5,255 nucleotides of DNA, taken from NCBI GenBank assembly GCA_018814745.1, contig JAHIZC010000074.1, forward strand, positions 1 to 5,255, in the 5' to 3' direction. Source of the DNA: Candidatus Omnitrophota bacterium. GTDB lineage: Bacteria > Omnitrophota > Gorgyraeia > Gygaellales > Profunditerraquicolaceae. The translations under genes were made by a program, and so were the position numbers. The notes under the pieces are model-generated. The model worked only from the letters and a program-made list of their open reading frames with translations, ran no database searches and was not told where the DNA came from. The first letter of the stretch is position 1. Every line of letters begins with the position of its first letter. This document shows, piece by piece, positions 1 through 5,109 of this stretch.

Positions 1-346
1 CGGCCAGATACCTTCTTCTGCGGATAACTCCCAGGCAATCGATGTGCCCCAGGACAAAGTGGCCGGATAACCTATCTCCCAACTTTAAGCTACGTTCAAG
101 ATTAACCTTATCTCTAACCTTTAAAAAACCTAAATTTGTCACCTTCAGCGTCTCAGGCATAACCTCAAAAGCGATCAGGCTATCCTTCTTCTCTACGATC
201 GTCAGACAAGTTCCGTTTACAGAGATGCTATCTCCGACTTTGGAATCACACGGAATCTCCTTTGCTTTTATCTCGATTAAAGTAGTATTACTGCGCCTTG
301 AAATATTTCTAATCTCGCCTAATTCTTCAACAATTCCGCTAAACAT
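1..346 (-). CDS. ribE: Riboflavin synthase (alpha chain), N-terminal 115 residues, truncated by the window edge
   Basis: Cytosolic riboflavin synthase dismutates two 6,7-dimethyl-8-ribityllumazine molecules into riboflavin plus the pyrimidine precursor, the last step of the pathway. I translated the minus strand by hand from the ATG at 346. It begins MFSGIVEELGEI, the family's conserved start (MFTGIVEE-like). SVNGTCLTI follows at about residues 42-50, then F-E-V-M-P-E-T-L at about 60-67, V-N-L-E-R-S at 81-86, and S-G-H-F-V-L-G-H-I-D at 94-103, which closes the first lumazine-binding barrel and opens the second. The family is about 195-220 aa, so about half is missing beyond base 1. It lies on the same strand as ribD but behind a 295-bp repeat-filled spacer. 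Upstream of the ATG the sequence is CTGTTCACTT with no Shine-Dalgarno, and a perfect 16-bp hairpin lies ten bases away. The start is still convincing because the N-terminus is conserved. Some species call this gene ribC. Confidence 0.95.
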   Translation of the reverse strand, partial: MFSGIVEELGEIRNISRRSNTTLIEIKAKEIPCDSKVGDSISVNGTCLTIVEKKDSLIAFEVMPETLKVTNLGFLKVRDKVNLERSLKLGDRLSGHFVLGHIDCLGVIRRRRYLA

Positions 347-356
347 AAGTGAACAG

Positions 357-391
357 ATAACTTACGTCGCAGAAACTGCGACGTAAGTTAT
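357..391. repeat. Perfect 16-bp inverted repeat (hairpin) just upstream of ribE
   Basis: ATAACTTACGTCGCAG (357-372) is followed by AAA (373-375) and its exact reverse complement (376-391). In the rib transcript this makes a 16-bp stem with a 3-nt loop, ending ten bases before the ribE ATG. No run of T follows on either strand, so it does not look like an intrinsic terminator. Its outer half, AACTTACGTC, recurs in the 553-634 block, which suggests a dispersed palindromic repeat rather than a dedicated regulator. Confidence 0.9.
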
Positions 392-433
392 AGCGTCAGT
401 CATTCTAATCGCCTCTCAGCGTCTGTGAACTTA

Positions 434-539
434 CCCCCCACCACTTTTTGAAAATATGCTTAAGATAAAATCAAAGGCGTTACTACTCCTTGTACCTCAT
501 TTAATAAACTCTACGCAGGTTGCAAAAAGTGGTGGGGGG
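434..539. mobile_element. 106-bp MITE-like element with 17-bp terminal inverted repeats
   Basis: The left end CCCCCCACCACTTTTTG (434-450) is the exact reverse complement of the right end at 523-539. The 72 bases between them carry no open frame of note. The element is flanked on both sides by TTA (431-433 and 540-542), which fits a 3-bp target-site duplication, although a 3-bp match is weak evidence alone. Short length, perfect termini, no gene and an intergenic location are the usual features of a miniature inverted-repeat transposable element. Its ends do not resemble those of the transposase element at 3795-5109, so another transposase would have mobilised it. The alternative is an immobile RNA-level stem. 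Confidence 0.6.
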
Positions 540-552
540 TTAATTCAGACAT

Positions 553-634
553 ACAACTTACGTCATCTTAAGTTCCGTAATCCTTTGATAGACTCAGGAT
601 TACGTCCTGAGCGAAGTCGAAGGACGTAAGTTGT
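553..634. repeat. Nested palindrome cluster with REP-like core
   Basis: An outer stem pairs ACAACTTACGTC (553-564) with GACGTAAGTTGT (623-634). Inside it, CGTAATCC (576-583) pairs with GGATTACG (597-604). An alternative stem pairs TTACGTCCT (600-608) with AGGACGTAA (621-629), so the structures compete. The core CCTGAGCGAAGTCGAAGG (606-623) matches, from memory, a short palindromic word that recurs between genes in many unrelated bacteria. The block ends 7 bases after the ribD stop, where such repeats often lie and can act as mRNA 3' stabilisers or processing sites. Confidence 0.65.
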
Positions 635-641
635 GTCTTCA

Positions 642-1730
642 TTAAACATATCCCTCGAATAAAAAATCCTCTCCTATACGTTTTAATTTGATATCTTTTA
701 ATCTGATCGCCTTGTCTATTCGGGTGATACCTTTACCCATAACTGAGCCTATCGCATCCCTGCCTCCGATAATCTTCGGACTGACAAAAAATATCACTTT
801 ATCGACCAATCCTTCGTCGAAGAGAGAACCGATAAGAGTACCTCCCCCCTCAACCAAACAATTAGTAATCCCCTCCCGGGCTAGTTTCTTCATCATATCC
901 TTAAGATTAACCTGCCCTGCTTTTTCTTTAACCTCAAGAATCTTTGCTCTCTGCGCTACAATCCCCCTATTCTCCGTCTCCTGCCCGGTTCCGGAATGCA
1001 AGGTAACGATTATCACTGAACTATTACCGGAAAATATATTGGCATTTTCCGGTATACTTAATTCACTATCTACGACTACCTTTATCGGTTGCTTTTTAGC
1101 AAGCCAGGCTTTCAACCTGGGGTTATCCCGTAATACCGTATTAACACCAACCATAATCGCATCATAATTCTGACGCATACGATGAGAAAAATTCAGCGCT
1201 TTATCAGAAGTAATCCACTTAGAATCTCCCGATCTTGTAGCGATCTTCCCATCTAAAGATTCAGCAACCTTAACGGTTAAAAAAGGCATTTTCTTCGTAA
1301 TGTACTTGATAAAGACTTCGTTCATCCTCCTGAGCTCTCCGTCTAATAATCCCACTTTTACCTTTACTTTATTCTGCTTAAGTATATTGATCCCTCTTCC
1401 GTTGTTTATTGGATTAGGATCAATCATCCCCACGATCACCTCTTTTACTCCGCTCTTTACTATCCTGTCTACGCAGGGGCCGGTTTTACCAAAGTGAGTA
1501 CAGGGCTCCAAAGTTGTATATAGAGTCGCTCCTTGAGACCTCTCTCCTGCCTGATCTAAGGCGATGGTCTCTGCGTGCGCTGTACCGGCTTTCTTATGAA
1601 ATCCCCTCCCCAGAATCCTTCCTCTTTTTACTACCAGCGAACCGACCATCGGATTAGGCAGCGTTTCTCCTTTTCCCTTAAGTGCCAACTGCATCGCCAG
1701 ATTCATGAAATATTCGTGAGTTCTTTTCAT
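642..1730 (-). CDS. ribD: Bifunctional riboflavin biosynthesis protein RibD (pyrimidine deaminase / uracil reductase)
   Basis: RibD deaminates 2,5-diamino-6-ribosylamino-pyrimidinone 5'-phosphate, then reduces the ribosyl side chain with NADPH. The 362-aa length is normal for the two-domain protein. The N-terminal cytidine-deaminase-like domain (about 1-145) has the zinc site intact: H52-A-E54, then P76-C77 and P85-C86 within TLEPCTHFGKTGPC. E54 would be the proton shuttle, and N26-P27 lies in the usual substrate loop. The C-terminal RibD_C reductase domain (about 150-362) shows ESLDGKIA (157-164), S169-K-W-I-T, GVNTVLRDNPRL (195-206) and VEGGGTLIGS (293-302), all family hallmarks. No catalytic residue appears lost. 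The ATG overlaps the stop of the upstream PHP gene by four bases (ATGA) and has only a close TTAGG before it, so translation is probably coupled to that gene. Confidence 0.97.
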   Translation of the reverse strand: MKRTHEYFMNLAMQLALKGKGETLPNPMVGSLVVKRGRILGRGFHKKAGTAHAETIALDQAGERSQGATLYTTLEPCTHFGKTGPCVDRIVKSGVKEVIVGMIDPNPINNGRGINILKQNKVKVKVGLLDGELRRMNEVFIKYITKKMPFLTVKVAESLDGKIATRSGDSKWITSDKALNFSHRMRQNYDAIMVGVNTVLRDNPRLKAWLAKKQPIKVVVDSELSIPENANIFSGNSSVIIVTLHSGTGQETENRGIVAQRAKILEVKEKAGQVNLKDMMKKLAREGITNCLVEGGGTLIGSLFDEGLVDKVIFFVSPKIIGGRDAIGSVMGKGITRIDKAIRLKDIKLKRIGEDFLFEGYV

Positions 1731-2572
1731 CCTAATTTATCTTTAGCGATTTTTAATCGCTCTACCAGCTCATAAGGAATCTTAGTCGAACCGATCTTTA
1801 TCTGCGGCTTAGCTGCCCCGTGACAATCCGAACCTCCGGTGGCCAATAAGCTGTATTTTTTTACAATGTTAAGATAATAATTAATCATCCCCTGCGAATG
1901 CTCAGGATAATACACCTCTAAACCCATTAGTCCGTACTCGATGAATTTCAGGATTACCTGTTCGTCGCCAATAGTATAGGGATGAGCCAAAACAGGGATA
2001 CCTCCCATTTTCTTGATTAGCTCTATTGCTTCCGAAGGTGACAATTTGAAACCCGCTACATAAGCAGGGCACCTATCTCCAATATATTTTTGAAATGCCT
2101 CGAACAGAGAGCCGATAATACCCTCCTTAACCATCGCCCTGGCCACGTGAAGCCTTCCCACAGTTCCCTCTCCTGCAATAGCAAATACTGACTCAGGATC
2201 TAAGCTGACATCCATTTCATTTTTAAGCTTCTCTACTATTCTGTAGATACGTTCGACCCGGTTCTGCTTTAAAGTATCTAATTTATGAAGCAACTCTTGA
2301 TTCTTATAATCAATAAGATATCCGAGCATGTGGACTTCGCTATTGTTATATTCTGCGGTGAGTTCTATGCCGGAGAGAACTTCCAATTCTCCTGCTTTAG
2401 CTATTTCTAAAGCAGGCCCTATACCCTCAACCGTATCATGATCAACGATGGCAATTGCAGAAAGCCCAACTCTCTTCGCCTCTGAAACTAACCCTTCGGG
2501 CGCATAAGAACCGTCTGAAAAAGCGGTGTGTAGATGCAGATCTGCAAATTTCACCTCGTTAGAAATCTCCAA
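1727..2572 (-). CDS. PHP-domain phosphoesterase (YciV/RNase AM-like) embedded in the rib operon
   Basis: This 281-aa protein belongs to the polymerase-and-histidinol-phosphatase (PHP) superfamily of metal-dependent phosphoesterases. The metal ligands appear in order: D11-L-H13-L-H15 with S19-D20-G21, V43-D44-H45-D46, E70 (GIELTAE), H81, R140/H142, H197 (PVLAHPY), and the closing G247-S-D249-C-H251-G. Layout and length match the YciV/TrpH branch, whose studied members hydrolyse 3',5'-bisphosphonucleotides or short RNA 5' ends. The start is a TTG at 2572, supported by AGAGGT at 2582-2577, four bases upstream; a GTG six codons later is less well placed. It follows nusB by 52 nt and overlaps ribD by four. 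The true substrate is unknown. RNA or nucleotide turnover is the family default, while the location also allows a role as a riboflavin-pathway phosphatase, which is only an inference. Confidence 0.9.
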   Translation of the reverse strand: MEISNEVKFADLHLHTAFSDGSYAPEGLVSEAKRVGLSAIAIVDHDTVEGIGPALEIAKAGELEVLSGIELTAEYNNSEVHMLGYLIDYKNQELLHKLDTLKQNRVERIYRIVEKLKNEMDVSLDPESVFAIAGEGTVGRLHVARAMVKEGIIGSLFEAFQKYIGDRCPAYVAGFKLSPSEAIELIKKMGGIPVLAHPYTIGDEQVILKFIEYGLMGLEVYYPEHSQGMINYYLNIVKKYSLLATGGSDCHGAAKPQIKIGSTKIPYELVERLKIAKDKLG

Positions 2573-2623
2573 TTTTACCTCTTCTTATATAAGTATTCCC
2601 GTTAATATGGGATTTCTAACGGG
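2557..2623 (-). promoter_or_regulatory. Competing hairpins around the PHP start codon
   Basis: Two perfect inverted repeats share one arm. CCCGTTA (2598-2604) pairs with TAACGGG (2617-2623), a local 7-bp stem just after the nusB stop. CGTTAGAAATC (2557-2567, PHP codons 2-6) pairs with GATTTCTAACG (2611-2621), an 11-bp stem whose loop holds the Shine-Dalgarno and TTG. The two pairings exclude each other, so the nusB-PHP junction could be a translational control point or a processing site. No ligand or protein binder is evident, and chance pairing is possible. Confidence 0.4.
2577..2582 (-). promoter_or_regulatory. Shine-Dalgarno deciding the TTG start of the PHP gene
   Basis: Read on the minus strand, AGAGGT is followed by AAAA and then TTG. 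This spacing supports initiation at the unusual TTG codon rather than at the GTG that encodes residue 7. The site lies in the loop of a possible 11-bp long-range stem (2557-2567 with 2611-2621). Confidence 0.65.
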
Positions 2624-2624
2624 T

Positions 2625-3041
2625 TCACCTGTTCTTCTCTATCTTGATCTTATCCAATATGGCGTTCACAAATTTCCCGGCGTCAGTGCCTGAGTATTTC
2701 TTGGCAAGCTCTACCGCTTCGTTAATCGAGGCCTTTGGGGGGATATCATCGCGAAAGATCAATTCATAACCGCTCATCCGGAGTATATTTCTATCCACGA
2801 CTGCCATTCGCTTAAGCTGCCAGTTAGTCGCATGTTTTGAAATATTGCTATCAATTACCTCCAGATTCTCTATTACCCCATGCAGCAAACTGTTAGCAAA
2901 ACTCTTCAACTCCTCATCGATATTATCGTCGGTATGCGCCTGCCAGAAATTATCTAGCGAGGAATCAAGCTGATCATGGGTAATATCGATCTGATAAAGA
3001 ATCTGCAGAGCGAACTCCCTGGCACGTGTTCTTTTTCGCAT
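2625..3041 (-). CDS. nusB: Transcription antitermination factor NusB
   Basis: NusB is a small all-helical RNA-binding protein. With NusE (ribosomal protein S10) it binds boxA on nascent rRNA and supports antitermination by RNA polymerase. The 138-aa length is typical. The N-terminus RKRTRAREFALQILYQ (2-17) is the classic arginine-rich first helix ending in the A-L-x-x-L-Y-Q signature. The second half shows V81-D-R-N-I-L-R, followed by E-L and I-P-P-K-A-S-I-N-E-A-V-E-L-A-K-K-Y, then D-A-G-K-F-V-N-A-I-L-D, all strongly conserved. It starts 12 bases after the ribH stop, with a weak GGAT element in the gap. The ribH-nusB pair is common in Gram-negative genomes; it probably reflects shared growth control rather than a direct role for NusB in flavin synthesis. 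Confidence 0.96.
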   Translation of the reverse strand: MRKRTRAREFALQILYQIDITHDQLDSSLDNFWQAHTDDNIDEELKSFANSLLHGVIENLEVIDSNISKHATNWQLKRMAVVDRNILRMSGYELIFRDDIPPKASINEAVELAKKYSGTDAGKFVNAILDKIKIEKNR

Positions 3042-3053
3042 TGTTTATCCGAT

Positions 3054-3521
3054 TTATTTTATTTTGATTAATAGATTCGCCATTTCGATCGCTGAAAGAG
3101 CTGCGTCGCGGCCTTTGTTACCTTGCTTTGAACCTGCGCGTTCGATTGCCTGCTCAATAGTATCAGCAGTGATCACACCGAAAACTACCGGTATTCCTGT
3201 ATCCTGTGAAACCTTGGCTATACCTTTGGCAACCTCGGAAGCAATATAATCAAAATGCGGGGTAGAGCCGCGGATTACCGTACCCAAACAAATCACCGCA
3301 TCATAAGTGCGTGATTTCGCCAATTTTTGAGCTATTAAGGGTATTTCAAACGCTCCGGGCACCCAAGTGACTACGAGATCATTCTCCTCTACCCCGTGTC
3401 TTACTAAAGTGTCAATACAGCCGGCGATCAACTCTTTAGTAATCGACTCATTGAAGCGCGAAGCGATTATACCGAATTTCCTACCCTTAGCAATCAGGTT
3501 TCCTTCTAATGTCTTTACCAT
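3054..3521 (-). CDS. ribH: 6,7-dimethyl-8-ribityllumazine synthase (RibH, beta subunit)
   Basis: Lumazine synthase condenses 5-amino-6-ribitylaminouracil with 3,4-dihydroxy-2-butanone 4-phosphate, the penultimate riboflavin step; family members form pentamers or 60-mer capsids. The 155-aa length is standard. Active-site signatures are complete: S21-R-F-N-E (F23 stacks on the pyrimidine), W53-V-P-G-A-F-E-I-P, L79[13 protein letters not shown] with the catalytic H89, F114-G-V-I-T, and E127-R128-A-G, where R128 holds the phosphate. G134-N-K-G leads into the C-terminal helix. The ATG has an excellent AAAGGAGG seven-to-nine region (3534-3527). It is the first rib gene of the visible run, with no rib gene upstream in the window. 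I recognised no FMN riboswitch in the 273 bases between it and the insertion sequence. Confidence 0.97.
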   Translation of the reverse strand: MVKTLEGNLIAKGRKFGIIASRFNESITKELIAGCIDTLVRHGVEENDLVVTWVPGAFEIPLIAQKLAKSRTYDAVICLGTVIRGSTPHFDYIASEVAKGIAKVSQDTGIPVVFGVITADTIEQAIERAGSKQGNKGRDAALSAIEMANLLIKIK

Positions 3522-3526
3522 CTGAT

Positions 3527-3534
3527 CCTCCTTT
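3527..3534 (-). promoter_or_regulatory. Strong Shine-Dalgarno for ribH
   Basis: On the minus strand AAAGGAGG is followed by ATCAG and the ATG. This is the best ribosome-binding site of the operon, as expected for a first gene and for a product needed in many copies. Confidence 0.85.
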
Positions 3535-3551
3535 CTTAGTGTTTTGTGCCA

Positions 3552-3705
3552 TTCACAAAATTATTTTCTCGTCGGAGAATCCTAAAACCCCTTTTCTTTT
3601 TGCCCTCCTGTCATTTTCCCGTCGGAGAACTTCTCCAATTCCCCCCAAAAGTACTATTTTTTGTCCCTTTTAGAGGGGGAGGAGGTCAAATTCTAATTTT
3701 GTGAA
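3552..3705. mobile_element. 154-bp MITE-like relative of the adjacent insertion sequence
   Basis: TTCACAAAATTA (3552-3563) is the exact inverse of TAATTTTGTGAA (3694-3705). These ends match 11 of 12 bases of the transposase element's ends (3795-3806, 5098-5109). Similarity continues outside the core: the left edges (3546-3562 and 3789-3805) agree at 15 of 17 bases, and the right edges (3695-3714 and 5099-5118) at 18 of 20. The interior has no gene. The simplest reading is a non-autonomous element moved by the same transposase. The alternative is that 3552 is the true left end of one 1558-bp element with internal end copies. Confidence 0.55.
3563..3629. repeat. 17-bp direct repeat spaced by exactly 50 bp
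   Basis: ATTTTC(T/C)CGTCGGAGAA occurs at 3563-3579 and 3613-3629 with one difference. Each copy contains an inverted TTCTC...GAGAA or a near form of it, and the second runs into GGAGAA-C-TTCTCC (3624-3636), another small palindrome. The copies lie 143 and 93 bases from the ribH start, so a dimeric regulator site is possible. They also lie inside the putative MITE and may simply be part of it. Confidence 0.6.
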
Positions 3706-3755
3706 GACCTCTTATTTTTACTGCCTTTTCCGTCTATAAGAATTTACCTCCACCC

Positions 3756-3779
3756 CTGAATTTAGCGTGCTAAAATCAG
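3756..3779. repeat. 11-bp imperfect hairpin left of the insertion sequence
   Basis: CTGAATTTAGC (3756-3766) pairs with GCTAAAATCAG (3769-3779) with one mismatch and a very short loop. No poly-T tract follows on either strand, so a terminator is not supported. The right arm overlaps the first of two tandem CTAAAATCA words. It may be host sequence from the target, or an upstream part of the insertion sequence. Confidence 0.55.
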
Positions 3780-3794
3780 TCTAAAATCATGCCT

Positions 3795-3806
3795 TTCACA
3801 AAATTC
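3795..3806. repeat. Left terminal inverted repeat of the insertion sequence
   Basis: TTCACAAAATTC, the exact inverse of 5098-5109. It abuts the transposase ribosome-binding site. It also pairs with 3695-3705, so a read-through transcript could form a stem next to that site. Confidence 0.8.
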
Positions 3807-3814
3807 AGGAGGTG
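3807..3814 (+). promoter_or_regulatory. Consensus Shine-Dalgarno of the transposase gene
   Basis: AGGAGGTG, a full match to the usual anti-Shine-Dalgarno, lies five bases before the ATG at 3820. This is unusually strong for a transposase gene, where translation is often held low. No promoter fits between it and the left repeat, so transcription must start further upstream. Confidence 0.85.
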
Positions 3815-3819
3815 CCTTT

Positions 3820-5091
3820 ATGTATCAACCGAATCTCTTATTAACCAAAGAGCTATCTAAAAACTACATCAAAAAATTCGAGCTACTTTTCTCTCTATTA
3901 AAGCTTCCTAAAGAACCTTTTAAGGCTAAACGAAGACCGCCTCATCCCAAATACGCTCTTCTTAATGCTCTCATATATAAAAACCTTCGTTCCGTACCAA
4001 CACTGCTGGAGCTAACGCGTGAGATCAAAAACTATCCCCAAGTTGCGCAAATCTGCGGCTTTAGTTCCTTTCCTTCCATAGAACGATTCTCATCATTTTT
4101 AAAAGATACGCCTAATCAAATCTTTCAGGTAACCCGAGAAAATTTGGCAAAAGAGCTTATTGGCTTAAGCCAAATTAATGGCCGATACATATCAGCTGAT
4201 TCTTGTCCCATTAAAGCCAATGTCAAAGAAAATAACCTAAAAACTAACGTACCCAATCGGTTCGATAAGGCCAGAATACCTAAAGGCGATCCCGATGCCC
4301 GACTAAGCGCATACGCAGTATTTCCCGATAAGAAAAAGGTTCAATTTTTCTGGGGATACCGCAACTTTATTTTAAACGACGCTGTTACGGAATTACCCAT
4401 AGCCGAGATTACAGAACCCGCCAATATTTATGAGCAGCATCTAATTATTCCGCAGCTTAAGTACGTCAAAAAGGTTTTTAGGCTGCCTATAGACGCTGTG
4501 CTGGGTGACTCTGCTTTTGACTCTTACAACATCATCGAATTTATCGTTAAGGGGCTAAAAGCAAAACCTGTAATACCTAAGAATCCCAGGCGTTCTAAAG
4601 ACCCAAATATAAGGCTATCACGTAAAGGCATACCTACCTGCGTTGCCGGTTTTGAGATGGTATCTAAAGGTAAATTCTATGACAAAGAACAAAATCGAGT
4701 GAGACATAAATTCGTCTGCCCTATTAAAGCAGGCAAGAAGTTTGCCCGTAAAGTCGGATGGTTCTGTCCCTGGAACCATCCCAAGTTCTTCAGTAATCGA
4801 TATGGCTGCACTACCAATCTAAGAATAGACGTGGATACATCCATCAGACAGAATATCGATTACGGATCACAAACTTTCAAAAAGCTGTATAACCTTCGCA
4901 GCTCAACCGAGAGGATATTCTCTCGGCTTTTAAGCATATTAATGCAGCGACCATCTGTAGTAGGGCTTAATGCCACTCGTAACATCTGCACCATTGCCCA
5001 TATCACAGTCTTAGCCATTGCCTTGGCTGCCGTTAAAACCGGCCATAAAAACAAGGTTCGTTTTGTTAAATCTTTCATTCCTAACCTTTAA
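3820..5091 (+). CDS. DDE transposase of the insertion sequence (DDE_Tnp_1 type)
   Basis: This 423-aa protein would bind the terminal repeats and catalyse cutting and joining of the element. The N-terminal part (about 40-95) resembles the DUF772/InsH-type region: a helical stretch rich in A, L and N, then FSSFPSIERFSSFLK (81-95). Candidate RNase-H-fold catalytic residues are D127 in ISADS, D230 in VLGDSAFDS, and E364 in LRSSTERIFSRL, the last matching the R-x-x-x-E-R-x-x-S-R-L signature of this class. Between D230 and E364 a segment holds C300-P, C316-P-W-N-H320 and C330, plus C274, which could be a metal-binding insertion like those of related transposases. Length, frame and catalytic residues look intact. 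The C-terminus has a hydrophobic helix (about 389-405), probably part of the fold. IS family assignment needs a database comparison. Confidence 0.9.
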   Translation: MYQPNLLLTKELSKNYIKKFELLFSLLKLPKEPFKAKRRPPHPKYALLNALIYKNLRSVPTLLELTREIKNYPQVAQICGFSSFPSIERFSSFLKDTPNQIFQVTRENLAKELIGLSQINGRYISADSCPIKANVKENNLKTNVPNRFDKARIPKGDPDARLSAYAVFPDKKKVQFFWGYRNFILNDAVTELPIAEITEPANIYEQHLIIPQLKYVKKVFRLPIDAVLGDSAFDSYNIIEFIVKGLKAKPVIPKNPRRSKDPNIRLSRKGIPTCVAGFEMVSKGKFYDKEQNRVRHKFVCPIKAGKKFARKVGWFCPWNHPKFFSNRYGCTTNLRIDVDTSIRQNIDYGSQTFKKLYNLRSSTERIFSRLLSILMQRPSVVGLNATRNICTIAHITVLAIALAAVKTGHKNKVRFVKSFIPNL

Positions 5092-5097
5092 AAGAGC

Positions 5098-5109
5098 GAA
5101 TTTTGTGAA
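5098..5109. repeat. Right terminal inverted repeat of the insertion sequence
   Basis: GAATTTTGTGAA, the exact inverse of 3795-3806, starting six bases after the transposase stop. The following GCCCTATTA resembles the GACCTCTTA that follows the related end at 3694-3705. Confidence 0.8.

Larger units (their letters stand above)
347..641. other. Repeat-filled ribD-ribE spacer (295 bp, no gene)
   Basis: No credible coding sequence lies here. The spacer holds three blocks of inverted repeats, annotated separately: a 16-bp hairpin (357-391), a 106-bp element with 17-bp terminal inverted repeats (434-539), and a nested palindrome cluster (553-634). The word AACTTACGTC or its complement occurs four times (359-368, 380-389, 555-564, 623-632), so the first and third blocks share sequence and may be one repeat family split by the middle insertion. 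The other rib-operon junctions here range from a 4-nt overlap to 52 nt, so this gap is unusual and most simply explained by repeat insertion. Confidence 0.8.
3522..3794. other. Non-coding region between ribH and the insertion sequence
   Basis: No gene is visible in these 273 bases. They hold the ribH ribosome-binding site, a 154-bp repeat-ended segment (3552-3705), a 50-bp-spaced direct repeat, a hairpin at 3756-3779, and tandem CTAAAATCA words at 3770-3778 and 3781-3789. The rib operon promoter should lie here unless transcription enters from upstream across the insertion sequence. I found no convincing sigma-70 pair on the minus strand (TTGACC at 3690-3685 has no good partner), and no RFN/FMN riboswitch core such as the ACCGGCGGT word. 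Confidence 0.6.
3795..5109 (+). mobile_element. Insertion sequence, about 1.3 kb, DDE-transposase type with 12-bp terminal inverted repeats
   Basis: TTCACAAAATTC (3795-3806) and GAATTTTGTGAA (5098-5109) are perfect inverted repeats that tightly bracket one transposase gene: 13 bases lie between the left repeat and the ATG, and six between the stop and the right repeat. No clean target duplication is seen; flanks GCCT (3791-3794) and GCCC (5110-5113) agree at three of four bases. Similar sequence beyond the repeats at the companion element suggests the real tips may lie a few bases further out, near 3790 and 5118. The family is uncertain; the protein suggests the IS4/IS5/IS1182 assemblage. The gene is intact, so the element may be recent and active. 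It separates the outer-membrane-type gene from the rib operon. Confidence 0.75.

Noticed and set aside
42..386. Plus-strand open frame of 114 codons
   Set aside because: It lies opposite ribE, whose minus-strand translation has all family motifs, and its tail runs into the 16-bp palindrome; its own translation shows no recognisable domain.
357..391. Intrinsic terminator between ribD and ribE
   Set aside because: The stem is strong but no U-tract follows in either direction, and the loop and context match a dispersed repeat better.
347..641. CRISPR array from the recurring AACTTACGTC word
   Set aside because: The copies are short, in both orientations and unevenly spaced, as in palindromic repeats, with no regular spacer units or cas genes.
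688..1775. Plus-strand open frames at 688-1167, 1300-1497 and 1575-1775
   Set aside because: They are antisense to ribD and the end of the PHP gene, with no ribosome site or protein family features.
3064..3249. Plus-strand open frame opposite ribH
   Set aside because: It is antisense to a clear lumazine synthase and has low-complexity composition typical of a shadow frame.
3522..3794. FMN riboswitch ahead of ribH
   Set aside because: I looked for the conserved RFN words on the minus strand and found none; the structures present are explained by inverted repeats of the mobile elements.
4860..5078. Minus-strand open frame opposite the transposase C-terminus
   Set aside because: It is a shadow of the transposase, which contains the catalytic Glu motif in this stretch.
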